This document shows positions 1-7,583 of a stretch of DNA of 8,678 nucleotides, in pieces. Every line of letters begins with the position of its first letter. Positions within the stretch are counted from its first letter, which is position 1. The notes under the pieces were generated by a model. That model saw nothing but the letters and a program-made list of their open reading frames with translations. It was not told the origin of the DNA and ran no database searches. The stretch lies in assembly GCA_000717735.1 (NCBI GenBank), contig JOBE01000109.1, positions 1-8,678 of the forward strand. Direction: 5' to 3'. The translations under genes were made by a program, and so were the position numbers. This DNA is from Streptomyces griseoluteus. GTDB taxonomy: Bacteria; Actinomycetota; Actinomycetes; Streptomycetales; Streptomycetaceae.

Positions 1-25
1 GGTGCGGGGGTGGTCGGGGCGCGGC

Positions 26-41
26 GGGGGCGGATGCCCCC
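26..41. terminator. Small GC hairpin, possible terminator of a gene to the left
   Basis: GGGGGC and GCCCCC form a perfect 6-bp stem around a GGAT loop. There is no T-tract after it. The gene it would serve lies outside the window, so the role is a guess. Confidence 0.2.
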
Positions 42-369
42 GTCACACGTCCGTGTCGGTCCTGCCGGTGCGTCTGCCTCGGAGGATCCGGCTGGTCCGC
101 CGGAGTCGCGACCGCGCCGCGCGGTGCGGCTGTGGCTCGCACGGGCGCGCCGCCGCCGCGCGGCGCCGCGCGGCCTGCACGCCCGGCTCCGGGGCGGCGG
201 GGCGGCGGCAATCCGGTCGGACGCCCGGCGTGCCGGGTGGGCCGTCGGGCGGGGGGCGGAACGGTGGGGCGATCGGCGCCGCGCACTGGCGAGGGGCCAG
301 TCGGTCACCCGTCGCAGAGGATGCGGTACGGGCTCCGCCGGCGCTCGGCCGATGCGGGAGGAGTTCACG

Positions 370-393
370 ATGCGCCTCTTCGTCCTGAAGTGA
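370..393 (+). other. Seven-codon mini-ORF (MRLFVLK) with strong ribosome binding site
   Basis: An ATG at 370 is followed by six sense codons and TGA (391-393). GGAGGAG at 357-363 lies 6 nt before it, which is an excellent Shine-Dalgarno spacing. The codons all end in G or C. It cannot be a normal leader peptide, because the next gene is convergent and the next plus-strand gene starts about 980 bases away. It could be a remnant gene start, a small translated ORF, or chance. Confidence 0.15.
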
Positions 394-411
394 TGCCCTT
401 TAAAGCGTTAG

Positions 412-425
412 CACCCTTCCGGGTG
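412..425 (-). terminator. Short hairpin downstream of the glycosyltransferase gene
   Basis: Read on the minus strand, CACCC and GGGTG pair around a GGAA loop of GNRA type, starting 5 nt after the glycosyltransferase stop codon. A small T-rich stretch, CTTTAAAG, follows a few bases later, which is unusually AT-rich here. The stem is only 5 bp, so this would be a weak terminator. It could also act on plus-strand transcripts coming from the left. Confidence 0.35.
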
Positions 426-430
426 ATCCG

Positions 431-1210
431 TCAACCGGAGGAGGTGCGGCGGCCCCGCGCGAGGCGCCACAGGGTGTTGTGCGGCCGCTCGTCGAGGAGG
501 GTGCCGAGGATCCGCGCGCCGTCACGGACCGTGCGGGGATGCGGCGGGCCGTGTCGGCGCGGCAGTTCGAGGCTCGGCACCTCGGCGACGCGCAGCCCGT
601 AGTGGAGGGCGTGCGTGACCAGCTCGGCCCCGAGTTCGACACCGTCCTCGCGCAGGTCGAGCAGGTCCACGAAGGAACGCCGGAAGGCGCAGAATCCGTA
701 CCAGAGGTCGGTCAGGTGCTGGCCGTAGAGCCGGCGCGCCACCCGCAGCAGGGCCCGGTGTCCGATGCGCCGCGAGAGCGGATAGTCGGCGAAATCCCCG
801 CCCGCGATGAAACGCGATCCCTTGACGAAGTCGTAACCGCTGTCCAGGTAGTGCAGATAATGCGGGATCTCCTGCGGCGACATCGTCCCGTCGGCGTTCA
901 TCAGGACGACCAGGTCCCCGGTCGCCGCAAGGAGTCCGGCGTGCGGAATGTCGCCCCTGGTGAAGTCCCAGGGCCCGAGGCCGCGCACCGTGAGCCCGGC
1001 ACGTGTCCTGCCCTCACCGGCCGGCCCGCCCATCAGGACCACGTCCCGTACGCTCGGCGGCACTTGGCCGAACAGCAGGTCGAGTGCAGGCCCGGGATCC
1101 CCGTCACCGGGGCGGACCGTGAGCACCAGGCTCACCGTCCGCGTGCCGGACCCGGGAGGGCCGGGGGCGCGGTCGGTCGAACGGCGCCGGGGGTGCGAAT
1201 CGCTACTCAT
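431..1210 (-). CDS. GT2-type glycosyltransferase with degenerate donor-binding motifs
   Basis: The product is 259 residues and resembles cytoplasmic, dolichol-phosphate-mannose-synthase-like family 2 glycosyltransferases, which move a sugar from a nucleotide donor to a lipid or glycan. The fit is best from residue 90 on: ATGDLVVLMNADG (96-108) is at the DXD position, GSRFIAGG (131-138) follows, and LTDLWYGFCAFRR (166-178) matches the usual LTDLxYGxxAFRR block. EVPSLELPRRHG (210-221) closes the domain. The N-terminal half is unusual: the VIPxxNE and DGGSxDGT motifs are replaced by VLTVRPGDG and MGGPAGEGR, and the DXD reads NAD. I see no membrane segment or signal peptide. The ATG at 1210 is chosen because GGAAGG (1224-1219) lies 8 nt before it; the longer open frame upstream runs antisense into the next gene. 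The gene is divergent from GH15. Fold assignment is firm, activity and substrate are not. Confidence 0.85.
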   Translation of the reverse strand: MSSDSHPRRRSTDRAPGPPGSGTRTVSLVLTVRPGDGDPGPALDLLFGQVPPSVRDVVLMGGPAGEGRTRAGLTVRGLGPWDFTRGDIPHAGLLAATGDLVVLMNADGTMSPQEIPHYLHYLDSGYDFVKGSRFIAGGDFADYPLSRRIGHRALLRVARRLYGQHLTDLWYGFCAFRRSFVDLLDLREDGVELGAELVTHALHYGLRVAEVPSLELPRRHGPPHPRTVRDGARILGTLLDERPHNTLWRLARGRRTSSG

Positions 1211-1246
1211 CGGTACGGCCTTCCGCGCGGCGAACCCGCGCTCTTC

Positions 1247-1275
1247 AGAATCCTGCGCCCGGCCCCACCCGTCAA
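1247..1275 (-). promoter_or_regulatory. Candidate promoter for the glycosyltransferase gene
   Basis: On the minus strand TTGACG (1275-1270) is followed after 17 nt by GATTCT (1252-1247), with the overlapping CAGGAT (1255-1250) as an alternative -10. TTGACG is close to the -35 of the housekeeping sigma factor. The -10 keeps only the conserved A at position 2 and T at position 6. Transcription would start near 1240, about 30 nt before the ATG, leaving room for the ribosome binding site. Confidence 0.4.
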
Positions 1276-1363
1276 GGAATCCGGAAATCCATACGGAAGT
1301 CCGGGAAAGAATTCCAACGCCCGTCGCTTTCCGCGGCTTCTGCGCCGGATCACCCCGAGGGCA

Positions 1364-1369
1364 TACAAT
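1364..1369 (+). promoter_or_regulatory. Candidate -10 box for leaderless GH15 transcription
   Basis: TACAAT ends exactly 6 nt before the ATG at 1376. In actinobacteria a TANNNT box 6-7 nt ahead of a start codon is the usual mark of leaderless mRNAs, whose first base is the A of ATG. The expected -35 area (about 1340-1346) has no good TTGACA match. The only purine-rich run upstream, GAGGG near 1357, is too far from the ATG to be a good ribosome binding site, which supports the leaderless reading. Confidence 0.55.
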
Positions 1370-1375
1370 CCCGTC

Positions 1376-3217
1376 ATGGCAGGGCGAATTGAGGACTACG
1401 CCCTCATCGGTGATCTGGAGACGGCGGCGCTCGTCGGGACCGACGGGTCCGTCGACTGGTGGTGCGCCCCGCGCTTCGACTCGCCGGCGTGCCTCGCGTC
1501 CCTGCTCGGCGATCCGGAGCACGGCCGCTGGCTGCTCGCACCTGCGGGCAACGCCCGCTGCACACGCCGGAGTTACCGCGGCGACACGCTCGTCCTCGAC
1601 ACCGTCTGGGAGTCCGTCGGCGGAACCGTCAGGGTCACCGACTTCATGCCCCCGCGCTCGCCGAGCGAGGACGCGCCGAGGATCGTCCGGGTGGTCGAGG
1701 GCGTCGCGGGGCGGGTCGACGTCCGCGGCGACCTGAGCGTCCGCTTCCACCACGGCAGCATCGTGCCCTGGATCCGCTCGGTGGGGCGCCGCACCGTCGC
1801 CTTCGTCGCCGGACCCGACGCCGCCTACCTGTCCTGCGGGCCCGGTGTCGAACTCGTCGCCACTCCCGACCGCACCACCTGCGCGTTCACCGTCACGGCC
1901 GGCCGCAGGGTGGTGTTCGTCCTCGGCTGGCGCCCCTCGCACACGTCCGCGCCGCCCGCCGCCTCGCCGGCCGGTGTCGCCGCCACCCTCGACCGTACCC
2001 TCGCCTTCTGGGGCGACTGGGCCGCCTCGCTCCGGTACGAGGGCCCCGCGCGCGAGGCCGTGATCCGCTCCCTGCTCACCCTCAAGGCCCTCACCTACGC
2101 CCCCACCGGCGGCGTCGTCGCCGCGGCCACCGCGTCCCTCCCCGAGTCCATCGGCGGACAGCGCAACTGGGACTACCGCTTCTGCTGGCTGCGCGACTCC
2201 ACCTTCACCCTCTCCTGCCTGCTCCGCGGCGGCTGCCGGGGCGAGGCGCTCGCCTGGAAGGACTGGCTGGTCCGCGCCGTCGCGGGCGACCCCGCCGACC
2301 TCCAGCCGTTGTACGGGGTCGAGGGGCAGCGCAGGCTCCCCGAGACGTACGCCGACTGGCTTCCCGGCTACGAGAACTCACGCCCCGTCAGGTTCGGCAA
2401 CGCGGCCGTCGGCCAGTTCCAGCTCGACATCTACGGCGAGGTGCTCAACACCGTCTACTCGGCCGTCAGGGCCGGGGTCGCCCTCGATCCCGCGGACTGG
2501 GCCCTGGTGGCCTCGCTCCTGGAGTACCTCGGCAGGCGCTGGCAGGAACCCGACGAAGGCATCTGGGAAGTCCGCGGCCCGCGCCGCCACTTCGTCCACT
2601 CCAAGATCATGGCCTGGGTCGCCGCCGACCGCGCCGTACGTCTCGCCCGCGTCGCCGGGCTCCGGGGCTCCGTCCGGCGCTGGCAGGCGCTGCGCCGCGA
2701 GCTGCGCGCGGAGGTCTGCACCCGTGGCTGGAGCGAGGACCTGGGTTCCTTCATCCAGTCCTACGGCAGCCACCAGGTCGACGCCACCGCCCTGTTGATC
2801 CCCCGGCTCGGCTTTCTGCCGGCTGACGACCCCCGGGTGCTCGGCACCGTACTGGCCATGGCGCGGCTCGACGACCACGGCTTCCTGCGCCGCTACGGCG
2901 ACGTACGGGACGGCGGTACGCACCGGCTCGACGATCTCGGCGGCACCGAGGGGGCGTTCGTCGCCTGCACCTTCTGGTACGCCGACGCGCTCGCCATGAC
3001 CGGTCGCCCCGACGAGGCCAGGACCGTCTTCGAGCGGGTCCTCGGCGTCCGCAACGACGTCGGCCTCCTCGCCGAGGAATGGGACCCGGTGGCGGGCCGT
3101 CAGCTCGGTAACATGCCCCAGGCGCTCAGTCATGTGGCTCTGGTGAACACGGCGTTCACGCTGTACGGGTCGCGCCGCCACGACCGTACCTCCTCCCGTC
3201 ATCTCGCTGTGGCATGA
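1376..3217 (+). CDS. GH15 family glycoside hydrolase (glucoamylase/trehalase type)
   Basis: The 613-residue product is a typical full-length bacterial GH15 protein of the glucan 1,4-alpha-glucosidase / alpha,alpha-trehalase group, which hydrolyses alpha-glucosidic bonds with inversion. The N-terminal beta-sandwich domain (about 1-215) opens with IEDYALIGDLETAALVGTDG and DWWCAPRFDSP. The (alpha/alpha)6 barrel follows, with LPESIGGQRNWDYRFCWLRD (255-274) as the substrate-binding loop. PDEGIWEVRG (392-401) contains the general acid Glu394, and LLAEEWDP (564-571) carries the general base in the Glu567/Glu568 pair, followed by LGNMPQALSH. There is no signal peptide, so it probably works in the cytoplasm on trehalose, maltodextrin or glycogen-derived sugars; sequence alone does not choose among these. 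The ATG at 1376 is supported by the protein starting at the conserved IEDYALIGD region and by the TACAAT box just upstream. The longer open frame before it lies antisense over the divergent gene. It may be cotranscribed with the membrane protein gene 45 nt downstream. Confidence 0.93.
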   Translation: MAGRIEDYALIGDLETAALVGTDGSVDWWCAPRFDSPACLASLLGDPEHGRWLLAPAGNARCTRRSYRGDTLVLDTVWESVGGTVRVTDFMPPRSPSEDAPRIVRVVEGVAGRVDVRGDLSVRFHHGSIVPWIRSVGRRTVAFVAGPDAAYLSCGPGVELVATPDRTTCAFTVTAGRRVVFVLGWRPSHTSAPPAASPAGVAATLDRTLAFWGDWAASLRYEGPAREAVIRSLLTLKALTYAPTGGVVAAATASLPESIGGQRNWDYRFCWLRDSTFTLSCLLRGGCRGEALAWKDWLVRAVAGDPADLQPLYGVEGQRRLPETYADWLPGYENSRPVRFGNAAVGQFQLDIYGEVLNTVYSAVRAGVALDPADWALVASLLEYLGRRWQEPDEGIWEVRGPRRHFVHSKIMAWVAADRAVRLARVAGLRGSVRRWQALRRELRAEVCTRGWSEDLGSFIQSYGSHQVDATALLIPRLGFLPADDPRVLGTVLAMARLDDHGFLRRYGDVRDGGTHRLDDLGGTEGAFVACTFWYADALAMTGRPDEARTVFERVLGVRNDVGLLAEEWDPVAGRQLGNMPQALSHVALVNTAFTLYGSRRHDRTSSRHLAVA

Positions 3218-3262
3218 TCGCGCCGCGTTCCGGCAGGGAGCCGGGAGGGCAGGGGGCTCACC

Positions 3263-3553
3263 ATGGACTGGCACGTCGTCATACCCGGCGCGCTGGCGCT
3301 GCTCTTCGCGCTCTCCGGTGTGGCGGCGCTGCGCACCGGCTGGATCGTGGCGTGGCAGCGGCGGCGCGTGTACCGGACGGTGCCGCACGGCTGGGGCCAG
3401 CCGGCGATCGCGGCGGCCTTCGCGTTCCAGGTGGCCGGACAGCTCGCCGACGACCGGGCCGTGAGCGCCGGCCTGGGTGTCGTCATCGTCCTGGCACTCG
3501 TCTGCGGCCTCGTCCTCCTGGTCCTCGCCCAGCGTCCGCGCCAGGACCTCTAG
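3263..3553 (+). CDS. Small three-helix membrane protein of unknown function
   Basis: The 96-residue product has three hydrophobic segments: about 5-23 (VVIPGALALLFALSGVAAL), 45-61 and 66-89. An Arg-rich loop (WQRRRVYRTVPHGWGQ) lies between the first two and probably faces the cytoplasm. I recognise no family or catalytic motif. The ATG is preceded by AGGGGG (3251-3256) with 6 nt spacing, a good ribosome binding site. It starts 45 nt after the GH15 stop with no terminator between, so shared transcription is likely. The C-terminus ends in QRPRQDL, and the TAG stop overlaps the first bases of a repeat element. The present end of the protein may therefore have been created by insertion of that element. 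Confidence 0.75.
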   Translation: MDWHVVIPGALALLFALSGVAALRTGWIVAWQRRRVYRTVPHGWGQPAIAAAFAFQVAGQLADDRAVSAGLGVVIVLALVCGLVLLVLAQRPRQDL

Positions 3554-3717
3554 GGCCTGTCCCTTGGCCCAGGCCGGGCTCGCGGCGCCTGGCACTGCGC
3601 CTCGCCGCGTTGTCGTCGGTCCCCAACGCTCCGCGTCGACTCCCTCCTCCGCCTTGCGATCCACGACACCAGCCCCCCCCCGCTCCCTGATCCGGCCTGA
3701 TCCAAGAGACAGGCCCT
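3552..3717. mobile_element. MITE-like element with 26-bp imperfect terminal inverted repeats
   Basis: The two ends, 3552-3577 and 3692-3717, are inverted copies matching at 23 of 26 positions. The outermost bases read AGGGCCTGTC at the left and GACAGGCCCT at the right. At about 166 bp it holds no gene, which fits a non-autonomous element mobilised in trans by an IS transposase. Internally there is a GCGTTG/CAACGC hairpin (3607-3629), a run of nine C (3673-3681) and a CTGATCC/CCTGATCC repeat next to the right end. The left edge lies in CTAG (3550-3553), a tetramer that is rare in such GC-rich DNA. I see no clear target-site duplication. From memory, related sequence recurs in Streptomyces genomes, but I cannot verify that here. 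It could also act as a bidirectional transcription terminator. Confidence 0.6.
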
Positions 3718-3783
3718 GGCCTCGGCGTGTCGTTCGGGTGCGTCCAGCGGGCGGGTCCGCCGGGTGTGGGTTCGAATCGGGGC

Positions 3784-4857
3784 ATGGCTTCCTACGACAG
3801 GTACCGCGCGGGCGGCTCGCCGAGGCCGCTGGAGACCGGTGACACCTGGTGGTACGCCGCCGTGGCAGGCGAGGCGGCCGGGTCGTTCATCACCCGCGTC
3901 CGCACCCGGACCCGGCGTGCCTGCCTCGGGGCCGTCCTCGTCCTCACGGTCGTCTACGCGGGCCTCGTGCTCACCGCCACCGGCCGCCGCTGGGGCGACG
4001 CCGCCGTGACCGGCCGGCGCGCCGACACGGCCGCCGCCACCCTGCTCCGCGAGCACCCCTCCCTGGCCGGGCTCACCACCGTCTCCCTGGTCGCCGGCTG
4101 CGTCCTGCTGCTCGCCGTCGGCCTCATACGCAGGCGGTACGCGCTCACCGGGGCCGCCGCGGGAGCGGTCGTCACCGCGCTCGCCGTCACCGGACTGCTC
4201 CAGCGGTACGCGCCCCGCCCCCGGCTCCTCGACACCGGCGGGGCACTCGTCCCGAGCGGCTTCCCCAGCGCCCAGACCACGCTCGCCCTGGGCATCGCCT
4301 TCGGCCTCACGCTCGTCGTCCCCTACCGGCTGCGCGGCCTCGCCGTCGGCGCCGGCACGCTCTGGGCCGTCGCCGTCGGCGCCCACACCATCGCGGCCGG
4401 CCGGCACCGGCCCGGTGACGTCATCGCCGCCGCCCTGGTCGTCCTCGCCGTCCACTGCGGCCTCCTCGCCGTCCTCGCCCGCAAGGGCAAGGTCCGCCCC
4501 GGCGCCCGGCGCGGAGCCGCCCTGCGCGGCCTCCCCGCGACGGTGCCCCTCGGAATCCTCGCCGCCGCCGGACTCGGCGCCGGGTTCTGGCTGCTCGGCG
4601 ACGCCCTCGCCCTGCCCGCCACCGCCCCCTACGACCCGGCCGAACTGCGGCTCGCCCACCGCTGCGGCCAGGCCCTCGCCGCGGGCGTGACCGCCGCGAC
4701 GGGGCTTCTCCTGCTCGGACTGCTCCGCCGCGTCGAGCTGGACGGCGCCCCCAGCCCGTACCGCCTCGGCGGCCCCTTCGTGGAAGCCGCCGGAGCGCCC
4801 GGGGACGGCGAGCTCGTGGGCCCCTTTACCGAGGACCACGATCACGAGATATCTTGA
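3784..4857 (+). CDS. PAP2-like multi-pass membrane protein with altered catalytic motifs
   Basis: The 357-residue product has about eight hydrophobic segments (near 46-64, 95-114, 119-139, 165-181, 186-204, 212-232, 253-272, 297-314). It carries the skeleton of a phosphatidic-acid-phosphatase-type (PAP2) domain, whose members remove phosphate from lipids such as phosphatidate or undecaprenyl pyrophosphate at the membrane. The three PAP2 motifs are all recognisable but changed. The first ends in YAPRP (142-146) without the expected Lys. The second is FPSAQTT (160-166) where FPSGHTT is normal, so the His is Gln164. The third is AGRHRPGD (205-212), which keeps the nucleophile-type His208 and Asp212 but has Thr202 where many members have Arg. 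I chose the ATG at 3784; the alternative GTG at 3727 adds 19 residues with no domain character. The ribosome binding site is poor, and TCGAAT lies 6 nt before the ATG, so leaderless expression is possible. The C-terminus (317-357) is soluble and acidic. Confidence 0.8.
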   Translation: MASYDRYRAGGSPRPLETGDTWWYAAVAGEAAGSFITRVRTRTRRACLGAVLVLTVVYAGLVLTATGRRWGDAAVTGRRADTAAATLLREHPSLAGLTTVSLVAGCVLLLAVGLIRRRYALTGAAAGAVVTALAVTGLLQRYAPRPRLLDTGGALVPSGFPSAQTTLALGIAFGLTLVVPYRLRGLAVGAGTLWAVAVGAHTIAAGRHRPGDVIAAALVVLAVHCGLLAVLARKGKVRPGARRGAALRGLPATVPLGILAAAGLGAGFWLLGDALALPATAPYDPAELRLAHRCGQALAAGVTAATGLLLLGLLRRVELDGAPSPYRLGGPFVEAAGAPGDGELVGPFTEDHDHEIS

Positions 4858-4872
4858 TGTCGAGCAATCTCG
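4845..4872. promoter_or_regulatory. 28-bp imperfect dyad, candidate operator for isocitrate dehydrogenase
   Basis: CGAGAT (4845-4850) and ATCTCG (4867-4872) are perfect inverted arms. Between them CTTGA (4853-4857) and TCGAG (4860-4864) form an inner imperfect pair around TG. Overall 10 of 14 position pairs match about the centre 4858/4859. The element spans the PAP2 stop codon and ends 29 nt before the GTG start of isocitrate dehydrogenase. It is AT-richer than its surroundings, which suits an operator better than a terminator. TTGATG (4854-4859) inside it and TAGGCA (4875-4880) could be promoter boxes, but the 15-nt spacer is short, so the exact promoter is unclear. Confidence 0.5.
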
Positions 4873-4877
4873 CATAG

Positions 4878-7127
<2,250 letters not shown>

Positions 7128-7143
7128 CCTGCGCGCGCACCGC

Positions 7144-7178
7144 ACCGCCCCGGCCGGAACTCCTCCGGCCGGGGCGGT
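7144..7178 (+). terminator. Strong hairpin terminator after isocitrate dehydrogenase
   Basis: ACCGCCCCGGCCGGA (7144-7158) pairs perfectly with 7164-7178 to give a 15-bp stem with a 5-nt loop (ACTCC), starting 16 nt after the stop codon. No T-tract follows, which is common for actinobacterial terminators. Confidence 0.85.
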
Positions 7179-7221
7179 CCCGTCGGTGGCGCATCCGCCG
7201 TCCGGGTGTGAACCTGGATGG

Positions 7222-7512
7222 ATGAGCTGGGCATCTTGGACGACCGCCGGTGTCTACACCGGGCGAGGTGGGGTGCTGACCGACGAGGCCGGCGCTCTCA
7301 CGGGCGATGTGACCGTGCACACGACCTGGGCCGAGGGCGAAGCACGCGTGGCCGTGCAGTACAGCGGCGCGTCCGACTGGTTCACCATGTCGGGCAGTCC
7401 CGTTCCGTGCGCGACGGAGGAGGAGAGCCGAGATTTCCACGACGCCGTCGTGGAAGCCGTCCGGCTGGGCAACAGGGCCACGGTCCCGTCCGTGCCCGTA
7501 CCACCGGTGTGA
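7222..7512 (+). CDS. Small soluble protein of unknown function (96 aa)
   Basis: From ATG 7222 the product starts [20 protein letters not shown] and continues through [20 protein letters not shown] and [11 protein letters not shown] to a helix-like acidic stretch ([18 protein letters not shown]). Alternating hydrophobic residues in the first two thirds suggest a small beta-rich domain followed by one helix. There is no signal peptide or membrane segment. It looks like a small conserved streptomycete hypothetical protein, but I cannot assign a function. The start is uncertain: an in-frame GTG at 7186 adds 12 residues but would begin only 8 nt after the terminator hairpin. No good ribosome binding site precedes either start; GAACCT (7210-7215) sits 6 nt before ATG 7222, a weak leaderless-type signal. 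It lies between a strong terminator and the sigma-factor gene, so it is probably transcribed separately from isocitrate dehydrogenase. Confidence 0.65.
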   Translation: MSWASWTTAGVYTGRGGVLTDEAGALTGDVTVHTTWAEGEARVAVQYSGASDWFTMSGSPVPCATEEESRDFHDAVVEAVRLGNRATVPSVPVPPV

Positions 7513-7535
7513 AAGTGTTATCCCTCTCCCGCCCA

Positions 7536-7559
7536 CGGGTCTCCTGACGACGGGACCCG
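7536..7559 (+). terminator. Weak hairpin between the small gene and the sigma-factor gene
   Basis: CGGGTC (7536-7541) pairs with GACCCG (7554-7559); a G-T and a C-G pair can extend it, leaving an 8-nt loop. It could terminate the preceding gene or shape the 5' leader of the sigma-factor mRNA, whose ribosome binding site begins about 11 nt later. No T-tract is present. Confidence 0.25.
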
Positions 7560-7583
7560 GAGCAGGGACGAGGGAGCAGATCC

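Larger units (their letters stand above)
1..430. other. Unassigned GC-rich region without a convincing gene
   Basis: All reading frames on both strands stay open for long stretches, but only because stop codons are rare at this GC content. In the longest plus frame, which ends at 393, the second codon position is about as GC-rich as the third. The translation is Arg/Gly/Pro/Ala-rich with no recognisable domain. A minus-strand frame is open from about 407 to the left edge, but it is equally low in complexity and I cannot exclude that it is the N-terminal part of a gene lying further left. Visible structure is limited to small hairpins (26-41, 224-237, 412-425), a short dyad ACACG-TC-CGTGT near 46-57, and a mini-ORF at 370-393. 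I treat it as noncoding. Confidence 0.5.

Noticed and set aside
402..425. TTAGCAC near 408-414 as half of a CIRCE (HrcA) operator
   Set aside because: The matching half GAGTGCTAA at 9-nt spacing is absent and no heat-shock gene is nearby.
479..1375. A 299-codon N-terminal extension of the GH15 frame
   Set aside because: It is wholly antisense to the glycosyltransferase gene and the intergenic region, shows no domain, and the GH15 fold begins right at the ATG at 1376.
3214..3690. A plus-strand frame starting ATG at 3214, overlapping the GH15 stop as ATGA
   Set aside because: The overlap looks like translational coupling, but the product is Arg/Pro/Gly-rich, runs out of frame across the membrane protein gene with its good ribosome binding site, and ends inside the repeat element.
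3766..3782. GGGTTCGAATC, like the T-arm of a tRNA gene or a tRNA-derived attachment site
   Set aside because: The flanking 5-base arms do not pair beyond the first base pair, and no acceptor, anticodon or D-arm lies upstream; most likely chance.
3550..3875. Minus-strand open frame through the repeat element giving an Arg/Ser/Gly-rich protein
   Set aside because: Such translations come from the repeat element itself; there is no ribosome binding site or domain, and it continues antisense through the PAP2 gene.
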